Origin: Streptomyces coacervatus
GTDB lineage: Bacteria > Actinomycetota > Actinomycetes > Streptomycetales > Streptomycetaceae
NCBI RefSeq assembly: GCF_029223485.1
Contig: NZ_JARHTP010000040.1
Coordinates: 1-38,004 of the forward strand
Reading direction: 5' to 3'
DNA length: 38,004 nt
The translations under genes and the position numbers were made by a program. The notes beneath the pieces were generated by a model. The model did not search any database and was not told the DNA's origin. It saw nothing but the letters and a program-made list of their open reading frames with translations. Each line of letters starts with the position of its first letter. Within the stretch, counting starts at the first letter, position 1. Shown here in pieces: positions 22,982-29,802 of the stretch.

Positions 22982-23355
22982 TCCGCGTCCTGCTCGACCA
23001 CACCTGCATCCAGGCGCTCGCCGAGGGCGACGAATTCCTCAACGGCCTGTACGTCGAAGCCAGTTACGGCTATGCCGAGATCGCGATTCCCGCCCTGTCC
23101 GCCACCGTCGCCGAGCGGGCCAGGCCCGGATCAGGCCAGGACATCCTCAACCGTCGCTTCACCACGGTCACCGACTTCACGCGCGCCCATGCCCTGGCCG
23201 CGGTCGCCTGGCGGCAGGCGGACTGGCGGATCCTCCACCCGGCCTCCTCGGTTGTCGTGGCTCAGCAGACCGGAGACGACGCGACGCTGCTGTCCCTGGA
23301 CCCCGAGCTGTACGCAGGAACCGGAGTCAGCCCACTGAACCCCATGGGCCCCTGA
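22978..23355 (+). CDS. PIN-like (VapC-type) toxin (125 aa)
   Basis: It starts at GTG 22978, overlapping the antitoxin stop by four bases. The N-terminal strand MIRVLLDHTCIQALAEG gives the first metal-binding Asp (Asp7). Later acidic positions lie in PALSATVAERARP and QQTGDDATLLSLDPE. PIN toxins are Mg2+-dependent RNases that cut tRNA or rRNA. The spacing of the acids is looser than in classical VapC, so the fold assignment rests partly on gene context and length. Confidence 0.72.
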   Translation: MIRVLLDHTCIQALAEGDEFLNGLYVEASYGYAEIAIPALSATVAERARPGSGQDILNRRFTTVTDFTRAHALAAVAWRQADWRILHPASSVVVAQQTGDDATLLSLDPELYAGTGVSPLNPMGP

Positions 23356-23430
23356 CAGGGCATTGCTTGTGTTGGTTCATCGTGAGCAGAGTTCCTTGCC
23401 GGATTGCCCTCGTCGGTCACCGCGAGTAGG

Positions 23431-23454
23431 GACCCTCTGGTACGAACGAGGGTC
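23431..23454. terminator. Hairpin between convergent PIN toxin and pentapeptide genes
   Basis: GACCCTC and GAGGGTC pair around a 10-nt loop, just after the stop codons of two convergent genes. The 7-bp stem is modest and may terminate both transcripts. Confidence 0.5.
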
Positions 23455-23457
23455 GGT

Positions 23458-25209
23458 CTAGCGTTTGACGCGGCCGCGGATAGCGAGGGCGGCCAGGCCT
23501 AGCAGGATGGGCTCGGTGAAGCGGGAGGCCATCTCGGTGTAGGTGCCGGCGGTGGTGAGGTCCTGGTCGGAGGAGCGGAAGACCACCGAGTTGATCACTA
23601 CGCGCAGGGCCTCTTCAAACCGTTGCCCGGTGATGCGCTCGGCCCAGGGACCGGTGGGGTTGGCTGGAGCGGGAGTGTCGGTGGTGAGGGTGATGTTGGG
23701 CCCGGTCTGGCGGCCGGTAGTCTCCGGCTCCGGTGTCTTGGCCGGCAGTCCCCACAGCATCAGCGCCACGACGGAGGCGCTCATAGCCAAGACCAGCCAG
23801 GCGAGTGCGCGGGTGGCGCGCAGACCGTAGCCGGACAGGGCCCAGTAAGCGGTCAACAGCGCACGTTCGGCAACAGGACGGGTGGTGTCGTGGCGACGCA
23901 TCTCCATCTCGCCGTAGTAGAAGTCGGCGGCATCCGGCTCGTTCTTGCCGTCCTCCAGCGACTTGCGCATCTGCCGGTACAACGCGGCCAGCGCAGCCGG
24001 CTGCAAGGCAGTGATGCCTTCGGGCGGAGGCACCCAGCCTCGGGCCCAGGCCCGCACGAACGGCCAAGGGTGCTCCCCAGGCGGAGTCGGATAGCCATGG
24101 CCGCGGACCCCGATGGCGGCGCGGCCGGGCTGCGCACGCCAGTGGTGCTCCTCGACCAGCGTGCGCCGCCGACTCCACCGCCAGGGGAAGAGCCGGTACC
24201 ACCCGGCGCTGGCGGGACTGCCGGCGAAGGTGCACCAACCGTCCACGCGGAGCTGGTCGAGATGGATTGCGCCAGCGAACTGGCAGACGCTGAGGTCGAT
24301 GTCCTGCAACACCAAGTGCGCGGCGTCGACCCCGCTCACGGACGTCACACGCACGCCGGGGTCCAGGTCACGCAGCCCTGTCTCGTGCCGTCGGCCGGTC
24401 AAGGGGAACGGTGTGGGGTGGGCGGCGATTGTCACCGGATGCTCCACGACTGCGTTCCTCAGGTCCACCTCGGCGTGGCGCAGATACAGCGTGGCGGTCG
24501 ATACCCACTGCGTACGCACGCAACTCACCCAGCGGGCAGCGATCCACACCATCACCGGCGCACCGAAGACCGCACCGTCCAGCGCCACTCCTCCATCGCA
24601 GTGCAGTGTCCCTGGGTGTGATTCCGTCTCAAACCGTGCCCCATTGAACGTGACACCGGGGGACGAGAAGGACGCCTGGTCGAACCAGGCGCGGCGAGTG
24701 AATTTCGCTCCTCGGAACACAGCGAGGCCGGTGAAGGACGCTCCCCTAAACGAGGCGTCACCGGTGAAAGCCGACTCGTTGAACAGGCTGAGGCCGGAGA
24801 AGATCACGTTGCTGAACTGGGCGTTGCCAGTGAAGGCCACCTCGCGGAATCGGGCGTCGCCGGTGAAAATCGCCTCATCGAACGAGGCGTCACCAGCGAA
24901 AAACGCCGCATCGAATCGGGCGGGTCCGATGCGCGGCTTGTGGGTGCTGGGATCGTTCAGTCCACTGAGTAACTGCGCCAGGAGGTCTGTGGTGAAAGGG
25001 GTGCCGCGGTGATCGATGGCGGCGCCAGGAGTCAGGGTCGCCAGGTAGGCGGCGCGATCGGTTACCGCCAGGTGGGCCAGGCACGCCGTATATCCGGCGA
25101 CGTGGATGCCCCTGCAGCCGACAGGATCATCCCGGGTGGCGTCGTGGCCACAATACGGCCACCGCGGCGGCGAGTTCATGGATGAGGGCTCGAAGTGTGC
25201 AGACGTCAT
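23458..25209 (-). CDS. Pentapeptide-repeat membrane protein (583 aa)
   Basis: The N-terminal 60 residues contain several cysteines and histidines (WPYCGHDATRDDPVGCRG, YTACLAHL), possibly a metal site. Residues about 95-195 are pentapeptide repeats built on phenylalanine (ARFDAAFFAGDASFDEAIFT and similar), which fold as a square beta-helix; shorter stretches continue to about 330. A linker with many Trp follows. The C-terminus has one clear membrane helix (LAWLVLAMSASVVALMLWGL), an extracytoplasmic-like Thr/Pro segment, and a short hydrophobic end (EPILLGLAALAIRG). The architecture suggests a membrane-anchored sensor or pore-like protein. Function is unknown; context is a toxin and stress region. 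Confidence 0.85.
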   Translation of the reverse strand: MTSAHFEPSSMNSPPRWPYCGHDATRDDPVGCRGIHVAGYTACLAHLAVTDRAAYLATLTPGAAIDHRGTPFTTDLLAQLLSGLNDPSTHKPRIGPARFDAAFFAGDASFDEAIFTGDARFREVAFTGNAQFSNVIFSGLSLFNESAFTGDASFRGASFTGLAVFRGAKFTRRAWFDQASFSSPGVTFNGARFETESHPGTLHCDGGVALDGAVFGAPVMVWIAARWVSCVRTQWVSTATLYLRHAEVDLRNAVVEHPVTIAAHPTPFPLTGRRHETGLRDLDPGVRVTSVSGVDAAHLVLQDIDLSVCQFAGAIHLDQLRVDGWCTFAGSPASAGWYRLFPWRWSRRRTLVEEHHWRAQPGRAAIGVRGHGYPTPPGEHPWPFVRAWARGWVPPPEGITALQPAALAALYRQMRKSLEDGKNEPDAADFYYGEMEMRRHDTTRPVAERALLTAYWALSGYGLRATRALAWLVLAMSASVVALMLWGLPAKTPEPETTGRQTGPNITLTTDTPAPANPTGPWAERITGQRFEEALRVVINSVVFRSSDQDLTTAGTYTEMASRFTEPILLGLAALAIRGRVKR

Positions 25210-25402
25210 GCTCCAAGGATGATCCCACCAGCCAGGCAGTTCCTCTGCCTCTGCCCATGACCCTCGACTAGATCCTGCTGCCTGCCCGTCAACGTACCCG
25301 CTTGGTGTCCCGCGCCCGTGGAGTCCGGCTCCCTGCTCCGGACGGCGCGTAGCCAGACAGCGGCCCCGACCGGACAGTGGCCCAGGAAGGGAGCGGACCC
25401 TT

Positions 25403-26482
25403 TCACAGTGAGCGCGGCGTCCCGGTGTCGTGGCGCTGACGGCGGTAGAGGAAGGCGTCCTCGCTCGTCAGCTGCCACCACTGCAACCAGGTCTCGGGGC
25501 GCGGATCACGGTAGGGCTGGGCGAAGGGGTAGCTCTCCAGGGCGACGCCGTCCGCGTACGGGCGGCCGTCGGCACCAGCGGTGATGTCGTGCCGCGAGCC
25601 GTCGGCGCTGACGGCCGTGTAGGGGAATCCCGCCTGGAGGTCACGCACGATCTGGCAGCCGGCCTCGGTGAACGACGAGCGCAGCCCGAAGTCAACGGTG
25701 TACCCGCAGTACACCGGGGTGCCGTCGCTGGCGAGGCGGTAGAGGATCTCCCGGCCGGTGCCCGAGGGCGGGGCGTCCTCGGCGGCGCGGCGGACCTCGG
25801 CCGCGATCACCGACCGGTTGGGCTGGTCCGGGTGGCGGCGCTCGTAGTCGTGGGTCGCGTATGGCAGCAGCGGGAAGTACGCCAGCTCGCCCGTGCCGGG
25901 AAGGCGCAGGGCGAGGGCGGGGTCGCAGCGCAGGAAGAACGCGAAGGCGTCCAGGAGGGTCTCAATGACGAGGTGGCCGCCGACGGCTGCCCGGTAGGCG
26001 GTGTGGTTGGCGGGCCGGGTGCCGGTGCTGGCCTGGACGACGGCGGGCAGCCGGTCGTACGGCTGCCAGGAGGGCAGCACCCGCCACTCGCCGTTCATCT
26101 CCACGACGCGGTCGACATGGAGGTCGAGGGTGGCCGGGAGGTGGGTGTCGGCGTTGCGGGCGAGCACGAGGCCGAGTACGACCTGACCCTGGGGGTCGGT
26201 GTCCTGCAGTGCCAGGTAGCGCCCGCCTTCGGCCGGGCTCTGGCTGGCCCGTATGACCTCGAGGTCCAGGGTGCGCACGGCGGAGAGAGCGGGGGCGATC
26301 TCCAGCGCGATGCGTTCGACGTCGACGTCCAGGCCGACGCCGCGGACCAGGGTGGTGTCGGTGGAGGCGGTGGCCTCCCAGATGTGGGTGATGTACAGGG
26401 CCAGGCCGTGCATCTTCTGCCGGCCTTTGTCCCGGAGGCCGGGGTCGGTGACCGGGAACAGGCCGGTGGGCGTCTGGGGCAT
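25403..26482 (-). CDS. Hypothetical protein, 359 aa
   Basis: I start it at ATG 26482 (MPQTPTGLFPVTDPGLRDKG), since the extra residues of the longer frame look untranslated; a purine run gggggaa lies just before. It is soluble, rich in aromatic residues, with segments such as HGLALYITHIWEATASTDTT, YFPLLPYATHDYERRHPDQP and QLTSEDAFLYRRQRHDTG. No nucleotide-binding, catalytic or DNA-binding motif is recognised. It is divergent from the DNA ligase gene across about 300 bp in which I could not define a promoter. Coding quality is good, so the gene is real, but its role is open. Confidence 0.75.
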   Translation of the reverse strand: MPQTPTGLFPVTDPGLRDKGRQKMHGLALYITHIWEATASTDTTLVRGVGLDVDVERIALEIAPALSAVRTLDLEVIRASQSPAEGGRYLALQDTDPQGQVVLGLVLARNADTHLPATLDLHVDRVVEMNGEWRVLPSWQPYDRLPAVVQASTGTRPANHTAYRAAVGGHLVIETLLDAFAFFLRCDPALALRLPGTGELAYFPLLPYATHDYERRHPDQPNRSVIAAEVRRAAEDAPPSGTGREILYRLASDGTPVYCGYTVDFGLRSSFTEAGCQIVRDLQAGFPYTAVSADGSRHDITAGADGRPYADGVALESYPFAQPYRDPRPETWLQWWQLTSEDAFLYRRQRHDTGTPRSL

Positions 26483-26781
26483 GGGTTCCCCCGCGGGTGA
26501 CTCCGCCGTCGGGCGAAGAGAGCAGCGTACCGCCGCGCCGAGCGGAACGGCCCCCGGATTTCCGTGGAGTTGAGTCCGACCGCGTGTCTTCAAACAACCG
26601 AACGCCGGGCACGGGTGTGCGAGCCCAGCAGTGCGAGAAGCAGACGGCCCGCGATGCTCAGTCCGATGCCCCGCCCGGTACGTGCGGCAGGCCGGCGGAC
26701 TGCGCGGGGCGCTGGCCCACTGGTCCCCGAGCGCGGGCGAAGGGGCGCCGACCTAGGCTGAAGGCCCCGCAGGAGGTCCCG

Positions 26782-27732
26782 GTGCCGCCCTTCGCTCTGC
26801 CCGCCCCGCTCGCTCTGGCACGCCCAGTCGCTGTCGTGCCCGAGTCTCCGGGCTGGGCGCTCGAGCCGAAATGGGACGGCTGGAGATGCCAGATCCACAC
26901 CGCGACCCGACGAGTATGGAGCCGGCACGGCACTGACTTGTCCCGCCAGTTCTCCGACGTCGCAGCCGCTGCCGCCGACCTCCCGGACGCCGTCCTCGAC
27001 GGTGAGCTCGTCGCTGTCCTCAATGACGGCTCCGGCGTGGCCTTCGACCGGCTGCAGAGCCGGGCCGGCCGCCGCGGGCCGCGGCGCGGCGCCGACTTCA
27101 CCGTCCACGTTGCCCTCTTCGACGTCCTCGCCGTCGGCGACGCCGACTGGCGGCCCCGCCCGTATGCCGAGCGCCGCACTGAGTTGCTGCGTCTCCTCGA
27201 GGGCGGCCCGGCCACCCTGCGGGCGGTGCCGAGCACCGAGGACCGTGGGCAAGCCCACCAGTGGGTCGGCGCACTCGCCGGTGTGGAAGGCCTGGTGGGC
27301 AAGCGGACCGACGCCCCGTACGCCGCCGGTCTTGCCTCGGGCTGGGTGAAGTGGCGCCAACGCCACACCGTGGAGGCCGTGGTCATCGGGGTGACCGGCA
27401 GGTCCCCGGCGGCGCAGTCTCTCGTGCTGGGTCAGCCAACGGGCGGCAAGATGCGGGCGGTTGGCGTAAGCCTGCCGCTCACTCAACAGGTCCGCCTGGC
27501 CGTGGCACCGCTCCTGCACGCGGCCGGCGAAGAGATGCGCGAGCTCCCCGGCACGGTAGGCGGGCTGCCGGGCGCGGATCCGGTGCGCTTCCGGCCGGTC
27601 AAGCCGGAGGTCGTGGTGGAGATCGAGGTTGACCAGCCGCGGTTGGAGTTCGGACGTTACCGGCACCGACCGCGTGTCCGCCGAGTCCGATCCGACTTGA
27701 AGCCGGAGTATCTGCAGCCACCTGAGGCATAG
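26782..27732 (+). CDS. ATP-dependent DNA ligase (316 aa)
   Basis: GTG 26782 is preceded by aggaggtcccg, a perfect ribosome binding site; the longer upstream frame is not used. Motif I is EPKWDGWR with the AMP-accepting Lys30. Other nucleotidyltransferase motifs are DAVLDGELVAV, VEGLVGKRTDAPYAAG and SGWVKWRQRHTVEAVVIG. The C-terminal 110 residues form the OB-fold. The length matches stand-alone LigC-type ligases of actinobacteria, which act in end joining or gap repair together with Ku and LigD. No Ku, polymerase or nuclease partner lies next to it, so it is a lone accessory ligase. Confidence 0.9.
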   Translation: MPPFALPAPLALARPVAVVPESPGWALEPKWDGWRCQIHTATRRVWSRHGTDLSRQFSDVAAAAADLPDAVLDGELVAVLNDGSGVAFDRLQSRAGRRGPRRGADFTVHVALFDVLAVGDADWRPRPYAERRTELLRLLEGGPATLRAVPSTEDRGQAHQWVGALAGVEGLVGKRTDAPYAAGLASGWVKWRQRHTVEAVVIGVTGRSPAAQSLVLGQPTGGKMRAVGVSLPLTQQVRLAVAPLLHAAGEEMRELPGTVGGLPGADPVRFRPVKPEVVVEIEVDQPRLEFGRYRHRPRVRRVRSDLKPEYLQPPEA

Positions 27733-27759
27733 AGCGCCGTCATCTAGCCCCTGGTGACG

Positions 27760-28728
27760 CTAGTCCAGAAGCCGCCGGAGCGTCGGGCTGACGGAGTGCA
27801 GCTTGCTCGAATTGCCCATATAGCGGCGATAAGACAACTTTCCTTGATCCTGGAGATCGTTAAGAATCTGCTCCACCACCAGGGGCGGAGTTTCTGTGCG
27901 CGCTGCGAGATCGTCGATGACCGTGCTACCCATCGGCTGGTCGTTGACAAGCTCAGCGATGACCGCTCGGCGGTGCTCCTCGACCTTCGGCAGCACGGTG
28001 GAGATCCCGGCGCGATAGCCCTTTCGAGTCAGGTGGTAGTCATGGGCACCACTGGCCCGAAGTGTCACGTCGACGTATTCCTGCTCACCGAGCATGTGCA
28101 GGCTCTCCTCCACACGCTCGTCGCTGAGACCGGCATCCTTGGCCCGAGACTTCACCGCAGCCCAGTTGAGCAGCATCATCTCGTTGGTCCTGAGCGCCTC
28201 CCGGATGGTCTCGGTGAGCAAGACCGTGTCCGCTGTGTTCAGGCTTAGAACGACGGCCCCAACCCGGGCGTATGCGGGCAAGGGACCGACAGCCGGCCGC
28301 GGGTTGTAACCGTGCAGAGTGTCCGCGATCTGCTGCGCGGTGTGCACGACACCTTCCGGGGTGCGATCAGCAGTGATCCACAGGAGGGGTTTCAACGGTG
28401 CGGGCATCGGTACTTCGTCGAGCCGAACTGGAATCAGGAGGGATTCCCCGTTGACACGGGCCACCGCCGCCGCGTCGAGTTCCTCGCGCACCCACGGCTT
28501 GTCCACCGAGTGCTGCGAGACGACGGCCACAACGGCGTCGGCCATCGCGATGCCCTCATCGAACAGGCGTCGCACAAGGCTGTCCCCCGGACGGATTTCC
28601 CACTTGTCGAGCCATGCCGCCACCCCGCGGCTGAGGAGTTCGCGCGCAAGGGGCTCGACGAAGCCGGGCTTGTCCTCGCTGGCGTGGGAGAGGAATGCAC
28701 CGGGCGGTTTCGCAGCGTCGGGCTCCAT
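27760..28728 (-). CDS. TIR-domain protein with C-terminal winged-helix-like region (322 aa)
   Basis: I choose ATG 28728 (MEPDAAKPPGAFLSHASEDK); the 84 residues before it are Arg/Ser-rich antisense-like sequence. The TIR domain is at 9-130: AFLSHASEDK (first strand), VAAWLDKWEIRPGDS with candidate catalytic Glu44, and DAVVAVVSQHSVDKPWVREE. Bacterial TIR domains commonly hydrolyse NAD+ or make cyclic ADP-ribose signals in antiphage defence. Residues about 180-322 look like one or two winged helices (KSRAKDAGLSDERVEESLHM, VIDDLAARTETPPLVVEQIL), perhaps a sensor. It is divergent from a toxin-antitoxin pair. The NADase role is inferred. Confidence 0.85.
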   Translation of the reverse strand: MEPDAAKPPGAFLSHASEDKPGFVEPLARELLSRGVAAWLDKWEIRPGDSLVRRLFDEGIAMADAVVAVVSQHSVDKPWVREELDAAAVARVNGESLLIPVRLDEVPMPAPLKPLLWITADRTPEGVVHTAQQIADTLHGYNPRPAVGPLPAYARVGAVVLSLNTADTVLLTETIREALRTNEMMLLNWAAVKSRAKDAGLSDERVEESLHMLGEQEYVDVTLRASGAHDYHLTRKGYRAGISTVLPKVEEHRRAVIAELVNDQPMGSTVIDDLAARTETPPLVVEQILNDLQDQGKLSYRRYMGNSSKLHSVSPTLRRLLD

Positions 28729-28943
28729 GAGCCCAGGATGCGTGGCCCGGCACTCGCCTGCGCGCCGAGATCGAGCTGGGGCGGTACGACGACCGGGCAC
28801 GAGAGCCAAGCGGCAGCGGACGGATAGAGCGAGTCTCGAACACGTGATGACTACCAGCTGTGCGCGGCGACCTGACGTCCGAGCTGTGCGACGAGCAGCA
28901 GACCGAAAGCGGCTGTGGTCGCGCGACAGGTATTCGCAAAGGT

Positions 28944-28960
28944 ACCCATGGGTGCATACT
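28944..28960 (+). promoter_or_regulatory. Promoter and palindromic operator of the second toxin-antitoxin pair
   Basis: ACCCATGGGT (28944-28953) is a perfect palindrome next to the -10-like box CATACT (28955-28960). The box ends 6 bases before the ATG at 28967, with no ribosome binding site, so the message is likely leaderless. The palindrome is a good candidate site for the RHH antitoxin. Confidence 0.5.
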
Positions 28961-28966
28961 CGGGTT

Positions 28967-29218
28967 ATGGCTGACACCACCGTAAAGGTCGACTCAGAGA
29001 CCAGGGACCGGTTCGCTGCGGTCGCCGCAGCCCGCGGACAGAGCGTGCGCGCCTACCTGGCCGAGCTGGCCATAGAGGAAGAGAACCAGATCAAGCTGAG
29101 CAAGGCGACCGCCGTGTTCCGCGAGGTCATCGCACAGCCCGGACTGGCCGAGGCGTTCGACGCGGCCTTCCCGAATGACGCTCTACCCCGCCGGGACGCC
29201 GCAGGCCGGGCGGCCTGA
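28967..29218 (+). CDS. Ribbon-helix-helix antitoxin (83 aa)
   Basis: The N-terminus MADTTVKVDSETRDRFAAVA followed by ARGQSVRAYLAELAIEE has the strand-helix-helix pattern of RHH proteins. The C-terminal 40 residues (TAVFREVIAQPGLAEAFDAA) would bind the toxin. The toxin gene starts two bases after its stop. The ATG is placed close behind a -10-like box without a ribosome binding site. Assignment as antitoxin is based on fold and gene order. Confidence 0.8.
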   Translation: MADTTVKVDSETRDRFAAVAAARGQSVRAYLAELAIEEENQIKLSKATAVFREVIAQPGLAEAFDAAFPNDALPRRDAAGRAA

Positions 29219-29220
29219 CC

Positions 29221-29601
29221 TTGGACCTGCACATCGACATCAGGTGGCTCCTGGATCGGCAGGAGGAGCTACTTGGCAAGGAACTCGGCGTTCGGGACTA
29301 CTCGGGACTGGTGGCCGCCGTGGCCCGACACCGGGTGAACACCCCACAGCTGGACGTGGGCACGCCCGACGCCTACTGGCGGGCCGCCGCGCTGCTGGAA
29401 CAGTTGGTGCTGCTGCGCCCGCTGCCGGCCCGCAACGCGTACTTCGCGTACGGCGTCGCGGTGGCGTACATCCGGGCCTCCGGGGAGGAGATCGACGACT
29501 CCTTCGAGCCGTGGCGGGATCTGATCACCGATATCCGCGCACTGCGGCTCACTGTCTACGACATCGCCGACCGACTGCGCTCCTGGCGCAGCGACGGGTA
29601 A
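29221..29601 (+). CDS. Fic/Doc-like toxin with altered active-site motif (126 aa)
   Basis: It starts at TTG 29221 (LDLHIDIRWLLDRQEELLG), two bases after the antitoxin stop. The helical segments VARHRVNTPQLDVGTPDAYW and AALLEQLVLLRPLPARNAYF fit a shortened Doc-like fold, as annotated in many Streptomyces pairs. The canonical Fic motif HPFxxGNGR is here LRPLPARNAYF, so the catalytic His and Gly are missing. Either the family uses different chemistry or it is not an AMPylase/kinase at all. A hairpin terminator follows at 29627. Confidence 0.65.
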   Translation: MDLHIDIRWLLDRQEELLGKELGVRDYSGLVAAVARHRVNTPQLDVGTPDAYWRAAALLEQLVLLRPLPARNAYFAYGVAVAYIRASGEEIDDSFEPWRDLITDIRALRLTVYDIADRLRSWRSDG

Positions 29602-29626
29602 ACAGCACCAGCCCGAACTCCCGCCC

Positions 29627-29665
29627 AGCGGGCCAGGCCTGCTCTCCGCGCCGGCCTGGCCCGCT
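29627..29665. terminator. Terminator of the second toxin-antitoxin pair, 13-bp stem
   Basis: AGCGGGCCAGGCC and GGCCTGGCCCGCT are exact complements with a 13-nt loop, 25 bp after the toxin stop codon. Confidence 0.8.
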
Positions 29666-29802
29666 ACTTGCTGCCCGACGACATCCGAGCGCCGGGGGCG
29701 AACTAACGATTGAACGACTGCGCGTACCACCACGCCGAGCGGCATACCGGTGCGCAACAATCAGCCACGCACGAGACGTTGTGAGGAAGTCATGGAGGCA
29801 CA

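Noticed and set aside
23623..24621. 332-codon plus-strand frame opposite the pentapeptide protein
   Set aside because: The minus strand has clear pentapeptide repeats and a membrane helix; the plus frame is low complexity.
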